From an uncultured Lachnospiraceae bacterium (GTDB lineage: Bacteria; Bacillota; Clostridia; Lachnospirales; Lachnospiraceae), in assembly GCA_910579505.1 (NCBI GenBank), contig CAJTTZ010000006.1, forward strand, positions 130,451 to 194,450: a DNA stretch of 64,000 nt. The letters run 5' to 3'. Within the stretch, counting starts at the first letter, position 1, and each line of letters begins with the position of its first letter. Below, piece by piece: positions 40,574-49,078 of this stretch. A program made the position numbers and the translations under genes. The notes beneath the pieces are model-generated. The model ran no database searches, was not told the origin of the DNA, and saw only the letters and a program-made list of their open reading frames with translations.

Positions 40574-43076
40574 TACGGTAAGGAGCCTTGCACTGAGTAA
40601 GCTGCGCTACAATAAAAGCCGCACCATGCTCACCGGCATCGCCATCATGCTCACCACCATGCTGCTCATGGCAATCGGCACGGTCGGCACCGGCGCACTG
40701 GATATGAACCGGCAGATGTACGCGCTGGCGGACTATCATGCCCGCTTTGGCGGCTTAACGCCCGAACAGGTAAATGTCCTGTCAAATCATATTCAGGTGG
40801 AAGCGCTAACCACCGCAGAAGTCTTTGCATATATCGAAAACGGAAAGATGAACGGCGCCCTTACCTATCAGGAGACCCTAAAGAATGAACAGTCCGCAGA
40901 CGACGGCTCCTTGCACTCTGTGGCGCTTGCCTCCGGGCATTATCCCGAAGCGGAGGACGAAATCTGCTCCTCCCCCGCCTTCTTCCGCCGCGTCGGCGCA
41001 GAGCCTGTCATCGGCGGCAAAGTAACCCTCTCTTTCCGGGTAGGCGGCAAAGGGAAAATTCTGACCAGAGAATTTACCATCAGCGGTTTGGAGCCGGACG
41101 TGGAAATCTCCGATCAGATCGACGACAGCCGCCTGATGTGGACCGGCCGCATCTCCAAAGCACTTTTAGACAAGTACGAAGCGGACGGGCTTTACGAATC
41201 CGAGCTGGACGCCACCCTGCGCGTCTACGGGGAAGAGGATCTGACCTTTGATGAAATGACAGACCGGATCAACGCTGTCGCTGCGGATATCGGGCTGGAC
41301 GAGGGACGGGTCAATATCAACAAGGAATATCTTTTCACCGCAACCGACCCGGGTACGGAAGCCATGGCTATCATGGCTGTCATCGGTCTGATTGTGATCT
41401 TCTTTTCCTCTCTGGTGATCTACAGCATCTACTATGTGGGCGTGATCACCGATGTGCAGGAGATCGGCAAGTTAAAAGCGCTGGGCGCGTCGGGACGCCA
41501 GATCGCCAGATTGTTTTACTGGCAGGGCGCCATCGTGTCCGCCTTTGCGGTTCCTGTGGGGCTGTTACTCGGCTTTCTGCTGCCCTACCTGCTGTTTCCG
41601 CTGGCTTTGTGGGCATACAGCAGCGGTTCCGCCATTAGCTCCTACTCCCGCGACGCGGCAGAAGCGGTCATCGGACAGCTTCACATGTTTTCCCTGCCCG
41701 TGCTGCTCATAGCGGCTTTGGCTTCGCTGATCACTGTAGCCGTCTCATTGCGAAAGCCCATCCGCATGGCGAAAAAAGTTTCCCCGGTGGAAGCCATCCG
41801 CTATCAGGAAAACACAAATGACCGCAAGAGCCGCAAGGGACACGCCGAGGTAAAGGTGTCCACGCTGACCCTTGCCAATCTGACACGCAACAGGAAGCGT
41901 ACCGCCGTCACCATCCTCACCATGGGTTTAAGCTGTGTGCTCTTTATATGTGTATCCGCCGTGCTATGCAGTGTCAGCGCGGAGGATCTGGCGAGAAGAA
42001 GCATCCCCAGAGGCGATTTTCGCATCGCTCTGGACTATGCCCTCTATAATGATAAGGAATATCCCGAAAACAATCTGGAAAATCTGGTACAGCAGGAATA
42101 TTTCAGCGAGGCTTTTCTTTCCAGACTGTCCTCCATAGAGGGCGTGGAATCCGTGGAGCGTGCGCCCGGTAAAATCATTTCCTCCACTGATATGGAGTCG
42201 CCCATGTACGAAGAATATGAGAACCACCTGCCGCTCTCCTACTTTACCAGAGATGATGTGGCGGAGCTGAGCGCCTGTCTGGAACAGGGCAGCATCGACT
42301 ACGACCGCATGACGGCAAACAACGAGATCATCTGCACCCATGTTTACTATTTTAATGAGTACGGTATTTCCATAGGCGATGTCCTCCCGATCACCCTCCA
42401 CGACGGCAGCCGGGAAATTCCCTTGACGGTGACGCTCGGCGCACTGACAGAGCCGGATTCCGATTTTGCTCTTCTGGTTATGACGGAGGATACATGGAAC
42501 AGTCTGGGACTGACCTGCGATCCCACCACATCCATCTATCTGCACGTGGACGACGCGCACTATGACAGCGTGAAAGAGATTTTGATGGAACTGGCAGCTG
42601 AAAACGGACACTTTACACTCTATTGCATGGATGTAGAGCTGGCGATCGGACACTCTTCCATCGATCTGATGAAGAATCCGCTCTATCTGCTTCTGATCCT
42701 GATCGCCGTGATCGGTTTTATCAATCTGATCAACACGATGATCACCAGCATCGTCACGCGGAAGAAGGAGCTGGGCATTCTGCAGGCTCTCGGTCTCTCT
42801 GACAGACAGCTTGTGCGTATGCTTTCCGGGGAAGGGCTTGTCTTCACAGCGGGCACGCTGCTGATCAGCCTGACTCTCGGCAACGCAGCCGGATATCTGC
42901 TATTCCTCTGGGCAAAAGACGAACACCTTATGAGCATCAGCCACTACCACTATCCCCTCTGGGAAACCGTCGGGCTCGCATCGGTTCTTCTGCTCGGCCA
43001 GGCAGCAATTACGCTGTTTATCAGCAAAAAGGTAAAGAGGGAGAGCCTGATCGACCGCATCAGAAACGAAGAATAG
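40560..43076 (+). CDS. FtsX-family ABC transporter permease
   Basis: An 838-residue permease. ATG 40560 (MKRTNTV) is chosen with GAGGTGG upstream and a 14-nt overlap with the ATPase; the open frame to 40473 lies within the ATPase gene. It has two FtsX modules: an N-terminal helix near residue 20, a large extracellular region of about 210 residues, helices at about 265-430 (IMAVIGLIVIFFSSLVIYSIYY, LPVLLIAALASLITVAVSL), a second N-terminal-type helix near 465, another extracellular region, and final helices (LYLLLILIAVIGFINLINTM, LGNAAGYLLFLW). The length and dual modules fit MacB/BceB-like exporters for cell-envelope defence. The substrate is unknown. Confidence 0.9.
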   Translation: MKRTNTVRSLALSKLRYNKSRTMLTGIAIMLTTMLLMAIGTVGTGALDMNRQMYALADYHARFGGLTPEQVNVLSNHIQVEALTTAEVFAYIENGKMNGALTYQETLKNEQSADDGSLHSVALASGHYPEAEDEICSSPAFFRRVGAEPVIGGKVTLSFRVGGKGKILTREFTISGLEPDVEISDQIDDSRLMWTGRISKALLDKYEADGLYESELDATLRVYGEEDLTFDEMTDRINAVAADIGLDEGRVNINKEYLFTATDPGTEAMAIMAVIGLIVIFFSSLVIYSIYYVGVITDVQEIGKLKALGASGRQIARLFYWQGAIVSAFAVPVGLLLGFLLPYLLFPLALWAYSSGSAISSYSRDAAEAVIGQLHMFSLPVLLIAALASLITVAVSLRKPIRMAKKVSPVEAIRYQENTNDRKSRKGHAEVKVSTLTLANLTRNRKRTAVTILTMGLSCVLFICVSAVLCSVSAEDLARRSIPRGDFRIALDYALYNDKEYPENNLENLVQQEYFSEAFLSRLSSIEGVESVERAPGKIISSTDMESPMYEEYENHLPLSYFTRDDVAELSACLEQGSIDYDRMTANNEIICTHVYYFNEYGISIGDVLPITLHDGSREIPLTVTLGALTEPDSDFALLVMTEDTWNSLGLTCDPTTSIYLHVDDAHYDSVKEILMELAAENGHFTLYCMDVELAIGHSSIDLMKNPLYLLLILIAVIGFINLINTMITSIVTRKKELGILQALGLSDRQLVRMLSGEGLVFTAGTLLISLTLGNAAGYLLFLWAKDEHLMSISHYHYPLWETVGLASVLLLGQAAITLFISKKVKRESLIDRIRNEE

Positions 43077-43121
43077 GAATTGGCAATAATAGACAAATTT
43101 TTCTCATCTTTCACCATTTTA

Positions 43122-43150
43122 TTGTATATTAACACAAAAAGTATTATAAT
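43122..43150 (+). promoter_or_regulatory. sigma-A-type promoter of the chemoreceptor gene
   Basis: TTGTAT (43122-43127), a 17-nt spacer and a perfect TATAAT (43145-43150). Transcription would start near 43157, inside the left arm of the terminator hairpin that follows. Confidence 0.55.
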
Positions 43151-43181
43151 AAACGCGGGTCTTTGATCCGTGTTTATTTTT
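43149..43181 (+). terminator. terminator of the ABC operon, overlapping the chemoreceptor promoter
   Basis: ATAAACGCGG (43149-43158) pairs with CCGTGTTTAT (43168-43177, one G-U) and runs into TTTTTG. The left arm starts within the -10 box at 43145-43150. Confidence 0.7.
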
Positions 43182-43211
43182 GTATCAACTTTTTAAAGGG
43201 GGACACTTGCC

Positions 43212-44666
43212 ATGACAAAAGAACAATACCGGGTTGCCAATTCCAAAATTTTTCCTGTTGTTATGATCATACTGGGGTATTTTCTGATCACTTTCACCCT
43301 TTCCATTATTGCCGGAAACCACACATGGAAAATATGGATACAGATCGGCTTTACGATCTTCTCCATCCTTATCAGCATTTTGGCGCTCGCCAAAAACAGG
43401 GAGACCAAGGCATGTTCCATTGTTCTCATGGGTTCCTGCGCCCTCGCATACACGATCATTGTTCTATTGAACAATAGTGTTGGTATTTATACATATGTAT
43501 TTGCGCTGATTGTCTCCTCCATGGCTTTCCTGAATGTGCGGCTTGCCGTCTGGGGCAACTCCGTTGCCATCGCCGCCAATCTGCTTCGCATATTCATTAA
43601 CTTTACCACGGAAGGCGACTATATCAGCCGATCCATTGTTGATGTTTTTTCCCTGCTGCTGGTGGCACTTGTATCCATCACGGTTACCCGCCTGCTAATC
43701 CGTTTCAATGAGGAAAACATGGCCTCCATCACCGAAGCTGCCAAAGAGCAGGAACTGACTAACCAGACCATGAGTCAGGTAGCTGACGAAATCTCAGCTC
43801 ATTTTTCAGATGCGATGCAGATGGTGGACGAGTTGAAGCAATGTGTGGATACCTGTAATTTCGCCATGGAAAACATTGCCGACAGCACAGAAAACACAGC
43901 CGATGCCATTCAGGCACAGGCCTCCATGTGTGTGGAAATCCACACAGCCTCCGATACGGCGGAAGGAGAGATACAGGCAATGATGGATGCCTCTGACAGA
44001 ACCATGCGGACTATCTCGGAAGGTTCCGCGGAGATACAGCACCTGAAAGAGCAGGCGCAGAATGTAGCTGCCGCAAGCGACAGCACTGTGCAGGTAATTT
44101 CCCGACTGACAGCACAGATCAACAACGTGCAGGAATTTATCGGTACCATCTTAAATATCGCCGGAAAGACAAACCTACTTGCCCTAAATGCTTCCATCGA
44201 AGCCGCCAGAGCTGGCGAAGCGGGAAAAGGCTTTGCCGTGGTAGCTGATGAAATCCGGGAACTTTCCGCGCAGACCAAGGAGGCTTCCAACAATATCACC
44301 GCCATTATCAGCGAACTGAATGCAGATGCAAAATCCGCCAATGACAGTATTGAAAACTCTGCTGCCTCCGTTCACACACAAAATGAAATGATTGAAAATA
44401 TGCGCGGCCGTTTTGACAATATTTATCAGGAAATGACTGCATTAGCCGCCAAAGTAAAAAATACGGAGGAGAGCGTCAATGTGATACTCACCTCCACAGA
44501 TACCATCTCAGAAAATATAACCCACCTCTCCGCCACGAGCGAAGAGGTTGCCGCCTCCTCTACCGAGGGGCTCCGCACTTCGGAAACCTCCGTGAAGAAC
44601 ATGAACGCATGCAAGGAAGTTCTGGAAAAGATTTCCTCCCTTGCCATGACGCTCAAAGCGAATTAA
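43212..44666 (+). CDS. methyl-accepting chemotaxis protein
   Basis: A 484-residue receptor. ATG 43212 follows GGGGG (43199-43203). Six hydrophobic helices fill residues about 15-165 with no extracellular sensor domain (ILGYFLITFTLSIIAG, IYTYVFALIVSSMAFLNV, VFSLLLVALVSITVTRLL). A coiled-coil signalling domain follows at about 190-480, with the hairpin tip IAGKTNLLALNASIEAARAG and AVVADEIRELSAQTKEASNN, which binds CheA/CheW. No flagellar or che genes are in the window apart from the CheX-like fusion at 17471. The gene stands alone and is convergent with fabH, 4 nt away. Confidence 0.93.
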   Translation: MTKEQYRVANSKIFPVVMIILGYFLITFTLSIIAGNHTWKIWIQIGFTIFSILISILALAKNRETKACSIVLMGSCALAYTIIVLLNNSVGIYTYVFALIVSSMAFLNVRLAVWGNSVAIAANLLRIFINFTTEGDYISRSIVDVFSLLLVALVSITVTRLLIRFNEENMASITEAAKEQELTNQTMSQVADEISAHFSDAMQMVDELKQCVDTCNFAMENIADSTENTADAIQAQASMCVEIHTASDTAEGEIQAMMDASDRTMRTISEGSAEIQHLKEQAQNVAAASDSTVQVISRLTAQINNVQEFIGTILNIAGKTNLLALNASIEAARAGEAGKGFAVVADEIRELSAQTKEASNNITAIISELNADAKSANDSIENSAASVHTQNEMIENMRGRFDNIYQEMTALAAKVKNTEESVNVILTSTDTISENITHLSATSEEVAASSTEGLRTSETSVKNMNACKEVLEKISSLAMTLKAN

Positions 44667-44670
44667 ACCG

Positions 44671-45636
44671 TCACCATTCTATGACAGCTGACGCCCATGT
44701 CAGCCCGCCGCCGAAACCGCTTAATGCAACTTTCATGCCGGCCTTTAACAGCCCTTTGCGGTTCATCTCATCAAGCAGAATCGGCACACTTGCCGCGGAT
44801 ATGTTTCCACAGTGGTCCAGACTGACCGGGAACTTATCCTCGGTGATGCGGAGCCGTTTCGACACCGACTGTATAATGCGGATGTTCGCCTGATGGAGTG
44901 CGAAGTAATCAATGTCATCCGGCGCAAGTCCCGCCGCCTCAATGGTCTTCTGTAAGGAAGCAGGCACCGTGGTCACGGCGAACTTGTAAACTTCCTGCCC
45001 ATCCATGTGAACATAGGGCATCTTTTGGTATGTCTTAACCAGCGGGTTGTTATTTGCCCGTCCCGGACAGGCAAGCACTTCTCCCTTCGTCCCGTCGGAC
45101 CCCTGGTCAAACGCCAGCATGCCATAGTTTTCATCCGCACGCACCACTGCCGCGCCTGCGCCGTCACCAAAGAGCACGCAGGTACTCCTGTCCTCCCAGT
45201 CCACGATCTTGGAGAGCGTCTCCGCCCCCAGAATCAAAGCTGTTTTGTAAATCCCCGCCTGTATATACGCGTTAACTATATTCAGGGCGAACATAAAGCC
45301 GGAACACGCCGCATTGATATCAAAGGCAGCAGCCCGGTCCGCGCCGATTGCCGCCTGTACTTCGCAGGCACATGCCGGCGTTACAAAGTCTGCGGACACC
45401 GTTCCCAGAATGATCAGATCAATTTCCTCCGCCGTTACTCCCGCATCTTCCATGGCACGCTTTGCCGCCTCTATAGACATGCTTGCGGTCGTCTCTTCCT
45501 TCACCAGATGCCGCTCCCGGATTCCTGTCCTGCTGCTGATCCACTCATCGGAAGTGTCCATCACCTTGGCCAAATCGTCGTTTGTCACCACTGTCTTCGG
45601 CAGACAGCTCCCCGTTCCTATAATTCTTGTTTTCAT
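44671..45636 (-). CDS. fabH: beta-ketoacyl-ACP synthase III
   Basis: A 321-residue enzyme that condenses acyl-CoA with malonyl-ACP to start fatty-acid synthesis. The catalytic triad is visible: Cys in FDINAACSGFMFAL, His in YFALHQANIRI and Asn in HCGNISAASVP. N-terminal RIIGTGSCLPKTVVTNDDL and STRTGIRER-like sequence (SSRTGIRERHL) are standard. ATG 45636 follows AGAGG. It is the last gene of the fab cluster here, whereas in streptococci fabH is near the front; an 85-bp tandem repeat array lies between it and the gene upstream. Confidence 0.97.
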   Translation of the reverse strand: MKTRIIGTGSCLPKTVVTNDDLAKVMDTSDEWISSRTGIRERHLVKEETTASMSIEAAKRAMEDAGVTAEEIDLIILGTVSADFVTPACACEVQAAIGADRAAAFDINAACSGFMFALNIVNAYIQAGIYKTALILGAETLSKIVDWEDRSTCVLFGDGAGAAVVRADENYGMLAFDQGSDGTKGEVLACPGRANNNPLVKTYQKMPYVHMDGQEVYKFAVTTVPASLQKTIEAAGLAPDDIDYFALHQANIRIIQSVSKRLRITEDKFPVSLDHCGNISAASVPILLDEMNRKGLLKAGMKVALSGFGGGLTWASAVIEW

Positions 45637-45660
45637 GTTAATCCTCTTTCTACCTTCTAC

Positions 45661-46023
45661 GCAGTGCCGCTCGTGAAACCTTCGGTTTCTCTCCCTCGCG
45701 GGCTTCGCTCCGCTTCGTCTATTCCTCCTGGCTTCCCTCTACCCCGCAGTGCCGCTCGTGAAACCTTCGGTTTCTCTCCCTCGCGGGCTTCGCTCCGCTT
45801 CGTCTGTTCCTCCTGGCTTCCCTCTGCCCCGCAGTGCCGCTCGTGAAACCTTCGGTTTCCCTCCCTCGCGGGCTTCGCTCCGCTTCGTCTGTTCCTCCTG
45901 GCTTCCCTCTGCCCCGCAGTGCCGCTCGTGAAACCTTCGGTTTCCCTCCCTCGCGGGCTTCGCCCTATACATCCATCGGAATAGGCGCTTCGGCGAGCAA
46001 GCTCTCCGCTTCGTCTATTCCTC
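45661..46023. repeat. 85-bp tandem repeat array between the FabK-like gene and fabH
   Basis: Copies start at 45661, 45746, 45831 and 45916 with GCAGTGCCGCTCGTG, an exact 85-bp period. The first three are nearly identical (differences such as TCTATTCC/TCTGTTCC and TTTCTC/TTTCCC). The fourth matches to about 45963, is interrupted by about 40 bp of unrelated sequence, and resumes at 46004-46023. Each unit holds the hairpin GAAACC-TTC-GGTTTC. Since 85 is not a multiple of three, successive units are read in different frames, yet the minus strand stays open through the array (45657-46034). I see no signs of a real gene in that frame. Confidence 0.93.
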
Positions 46024-46046
46024 TGTCTGCGCACTGCTCATTGCCA

Positions 46047-47102
46047 TCACGCAAATTCCTCCAGTATATCTCTCACATGTTCCAGGTGGGTCGCGCGGTA
46101 TGCGTTTGCGCCACAGAAAAGCAGCGCCTCGTCCACATTTCCCTTCACGGCGTTTACGAGCGCATCCGTGATGCAGTAAGGCGTGTCTGTCCCCTTGCAG
46201 GTGCTGATGCAGAGGTGGCATTTCCCATGTGGGATCTGTCCTTCCTTCGCCCGCTTCATAAAGGGGTTCAGGATCGCTCGCCCGGGCATCCCCACGGGAC
46301 TCTGTACAATCACGATATCCTCAGCCTTCGCATCAATATAGCTCTGCTTGTAGGCGGGATCCGCGTCACACTCATAAGTTGTTACAAAGCGCGTCGCCAT
46401 CTGTACGCCCGCAGCGCCCATTTCCAGATAATGTTCCATATCCTCACGGTTATAAACGCCGCCCGCCATCACGACCGGAATCTCTATCTCATGCACCGCC
46501 GCAGTCTCATTTACCGCCGCGATAATCGCCTGCACCTCTTCATCGTAATGCAGTCCTTCAATATCCGCAAGCTGCTCTTTGTGGAAGCCCAGATGCCCGC
46601 CCGCCAAAGGTCCTTCGACCACCACTCCGTCGGGCAGTCTGCTATACTTTTTCCACCAGTATTTCATAATCACCTGTGCGGATTTCACGCTGGACACAAT
46701 AGGCGCAAGCTTCGTCTTCGCTGTCCCGACGATCTTAGGCAGATCCATAGGCAGCCCCGCCCCCGAGATAATCAGGTCGATCCCTGCTGCCACAGCCGCT
46801 TTGACATATTCCTCATACTTTCTGGTAGCTACCATAATATTGACGCCCAGAATCCCGCCTTTTGCGATCTCTCTTGCCTTCGCAATCTCCGTGCCAATCG
46901 CCCGCAGATTCGCTCCGATAGGGTCTACATCGAAATCGGGTTCCCTATAGCCGATCTGCGCCGTGGATATTACGCCGATTCCGCCCTCCTTCGCCACGTT
47001 TCCGGCCAGAGAGGAAAGACTGACCCCCACGCCCATACCGCCCTGAATCACCGGTACACGGGCCACTAAATCGCCAATTTTTAAAGGTTTCACATTCCCC
47101 AT
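46047..47102 (-). CDS. FabK-like / nitronate monooxygenase-family flavoprotein
   Basis: A 351-residue FMN-dependent TIM-barrel oxidoreductase of the 2-nitropropane dioxygenase / enoyl-ACP reductase II superfamily. N-terminal VIQGGMGVGVSLSSLAG, then GAGLPMDLPK, PLAGGHLGFH (with the catalytic-type His), MAGGVYNREDMEHYLEMGAAGVQMATRF. A C-terminal cysteine cluster HGKCHLCISTCKG is not seen in the FabK at 50971-51897. ATG 47102 follows AGGGG. It sits between fabZ and fabH. It may be a second enoyl-ACP reductase, a nitronate-detoxifying enzyme or a flavoprotein for unsaturated fatty-acid formation; the sequence does not decide. Confidence 0.82.
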   Translation of the reverse strand: MGNVKPLKIGDLVARVPVIQGGMGVGVSLSSLAGNVAKEGGIGVISTAQIGYREPDFDVDPIGANLRAIGTEIAKAREIAKGGILGVNIMVATRKYEEYVKAAVAAGIDLIISGAGLPMDLPKIVGTAKTKLAPIVSSVKSAQVIMKYWWKKYSRLPDGVVVEGPLAGGHLGFHKEQLADIEGLHYDEEVQAIIAAVNETAAVHEIEIPVVMAGGVYNREDMEHYLEMGAAGVQMATRFVTTYECDADPAYKQSYIDAKAEDIVIVQSPVGMPGRAILNPFMKRAKEGQIPHGKCHLCISTCKGTDTPYCITDALVNAVKGNVDEALLFCGANAYRATHLEHVRDILEEFA

Positions 47103-47215
47103 TTATTTCCCCTGTCCTTCTGATACCTCAAAGGTATCCGCAAATGCTTCAGCGCTTCACAGTTACGGCGCCAAATACATCTCCAATCGCCGGCTACGCT
47201 TAAGTTTTACGTAAT

Positions 47216-47650
47216 TTACGCCTCACCAATTGCAAAAGTCAGTTCCGCCTGCGTCACAAGTTTTCCGTCCACATAAGCCTTACCCGCGCCTACGCCGATA
47301 GGTCCCTTTATTTTAATAATCTCCGTCTCCAGCATCAGCACGTCGCCGGGAACTACCTTCCCCTTAAATTTCACGTTGTTGAGAGCTGCAAAGTAAGCGG
47401 TCTTACCCTTAAATTCCGGCTGGCTTAAAATCGCCACCGCTCCTGTCTGCGCCAGAGCCTCCACGATCAGCACGCCCGGCATCACAGGCTCCTGTGGGAA
47501 ATGCCCCGCAAAGAAAGGCTCATTGTAGGATACGCATTTCTTAGCGACTACCCGTTTCCCCTCCTCCATCTCCTCTATCGTGTCGATCAGCATAAAAGGC
47601 TGTCTGTGGGGAATGATCTCCATGATTTCCTTTGCACCCATTAATGACAT
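47216..47650 (-). CDS. fabZ: 3-hydroxyacyl-ACP dehydratase
   Basis: A 144-residue hotdog-fold enzyme that removes water from 3-hydroxyacyl-ACP. The catalytic His is in FFAGHFPQEPVMPGVL and the Glu in LIVEALAQTGA. PHRQPFMLID near the N-terminus is standard. ATG 47650 follows AAGGAGG. It lies 38 nt after fabF and 113 nt before the FabK-like gene; the gap holds a small GATACCT/AGGTATC hairpin. Some FabZ-type enzymes in Firmicutes (FabN) also isomerise the double bond; that cannot be told from sequence here. Confidence 0.95.
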   Translation of the reverse strand: MSLMGAKEIMEIIPHRQPFMLIDTIEEMEEGKRVVAKKCVSYNEPFFAGHFPQEPVMPGVLIVEALAQTGAVAILSQPEFKGKTAYFAALNNVKFKGKVVPGDVLMLETEIIKIKGPIGVGAGKAYVDGKLVTQAELTFAIGEA

Positions 47651-47688
47651 ATCTGTATTCCTCCTTTACCCAGACTCTAAACCTGCGC

Positions 47689-48924
47689 TTACCCGTGGTA
47701 TTTCTTCACCAGCAGGCTTGCGTTGTGCCCGCCGAATCCAAGGGAATTGGACAGCGCATACTCAAAATCTTCCTCGTAAGCCTCTTTGCAGTAGTTCAGG
47801 TCGCACTCTTCATCGGGCACCTGATAACCGACGGTCCTGTGGATGTAGCCCTCCTGCAGTTCCTTCACGCAAGTAACAAACTCAATGGCGCCCGCCGCGC
47901 CAAGAAGGTGGCCCACCATGGACTTGGTGGAGTTGATCTTGATATCCTTCGCATGGTCGCCAAACAGCAGTTTGATCGCCCTTGTCTCAAAAAGATCATT
48001 GTGATGTGTTGCCGTCCCGTGCGCATTGATATAAGTAATATCGTTCAGGTTCAATCCTGCGTCTCTGACCGCATACTCCATCGCCTTCGCCGCGCCCGCA
48101 CCGTCCTCAGCCGGGGAAGTGATATGATAAGCATCGGAGGTACAGCCGTATCCCACTACTTCTGCATAAATCTTCGCCCCTCTTGCCTTCGCGTGCTCAA
48201 GCTCCTCCAGCACAACAACGCCCGCGCCTTCGCCCATAACAAAACCGCTTCTTTCCTTGTCGAAGGGGATGGAACATCTTGTCGGATCCTCGCTGGTGGA
48301 AAGCGCCGTCAGGGCGGAGAAACCGCCGATACCGATAGGACACACGCTGCCCTCCGTACCGCCTGCCACCATTACCTCCGCGTCGCCGTACTGAATCGTG
48401 CGGAACGCCTCACCGATGGAATTGGTGCCAGTCGCGCATGCCGTCACCACGTTGATACTTTTTCCCTTTAAACCGAACTGGATCGACACGTTTCCTGCCG
48501 CCATGTTGGAAATCGTAAGCGGCACAAACAGCGGCTCTATTCTGCCCGGTCCTTTTTCCACAAGCCTCGTGTGGGAACGCTCCATCGCCTGCAGGGAACC
48601 CGTGCCGGAACCAACCGCCACGCCTACACGGTAAGGATCTTCCTTCTCCATGTCAATACCCGCATCTTCCAGCGCTTCCTTTGTCGCTGCCACCGCGTAC
48701 TGGGAGAAAGGCTCCATTCTCTTAGCCGCCTTAAAATCCATGTAATTTTTGCCGTCAAAATCCTTGACCTCCGCGGCAAGCTTACATTTAAAATCTGTCG
48801 TGTCAAACTTTGTGATCGGCGCGAACCCGATCCTGCCCTCCTTCACGCCTGCCCAAAACTCGTCCACGCTCAATCCAATGGGCGTAATCGCACCCATGCC
48901 TGTCACTACTACCCGTCTGCTCAT
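47689..48924 (-). CDS. fabF: beta-ketoacyl-ACP synthase II
   Basis: A 411-residue condensing enzyme for chain elongation. Cys in VVTACATGTNSIGE, the two His in NAHGTATHHNDLFE and KSMVGHLLGAAGAIE, and the C-terminal NSLGFGGHNASLL are all present. ATG 48924 is preferred because AAAGGAG lies 7 nt upstream; an in-frame TTG at 48930 is too close to that site. A hairpin-plus-T-run at 49010-49066 separates it from fabG, so it may be transcribed partly independently. Confidence 0.97.
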   Translation of the reverse strand: MSRRVVVTGMGAITPIGLSVDEFWAGVKEGRIGFAPITKFDTTDFKCKLAAEVKDFDGKNYMDFKAAKRMEPFSQYAVAATKEALEDAGIDMEKEDPYRVGVAVGSGTGSLQAMERSHTRLVEKGPGRIEPLFVPLTISNMAAGNVSIQFGLKGKSINVVTACATGTNSIGEAFRTIQYGDAEVMVAGGTEGSVCPIGIGGFSALTALSTSEDPTRCSIPFDKERSGFVMGEGAGVVVLEELEHAKARGAKIYAEVVGYGCTSDAYHITSPAEDGAGAAKAMEYAVRDAGLNLNDITYINAHGTATHHNDLFETRAIKLLFGDHAKDIKINSTKSMVGHLLGAAGAIEFVTCVKELQEGYIHRTVGYQVPDEECDLNYCKEAYEEDFEYALSNSLGFGGHNASLLVKKYHG

Positions 48925-49009
48925 ACTCAAACTCCTTTCCTAAACTCGCAAACCCGCGCTTCACGCTATCTGTCCGATTTCATCGGACGTTTGCTTGTTA
49001 ACGCCGCCA

Positions 49010-49066
49010 AAAAACAAATGTCGCTTCGGCCGCAGACCTTTTTGTCTGCGACGGTGCTTTGTTTTT
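49010..49066 (-). terminator. terminator or attenuator between fabG and fabF
   Basis: AAAAACAAA (49010-49018) pairs with TTTGTTTTT (49058-49066), with an inner CGCAGAC/GTCTGCG stem (49031-49037, 49044-49050). On the minus strand it starts 13 nt after the fabG stop codon and ends in TTTGTTTTTT. A further hairpin GTCCGAT/ATCGGAC lies at 48972-48988, before fabF. Confidence 0.6.
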
Positions 49067-49078
49067 CTTTCGCGGCTG

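Noticed and set aside
43212..44666. Riboswitch (for example for cyclic di-GMP) before the chemoreceptor
   Set aside because: The short leader is taken up by the terminator hairpin and does not hold a recognisable riboswitch core.
45661..46023. CRISPR array
   Set aside because: Units of 85 bp are directly adjacent without unique spacers, and no cas gene is nearby.
45657..46034. A 125-residue open frame through the 85-bp repeats on the minus strand, and similar plus-strand frames
   Set aside because: The frame is open only because the repeat lacks stops in all three phases; there is no ribosome binding site and the composition is repetitive, so it is not called as a gene.
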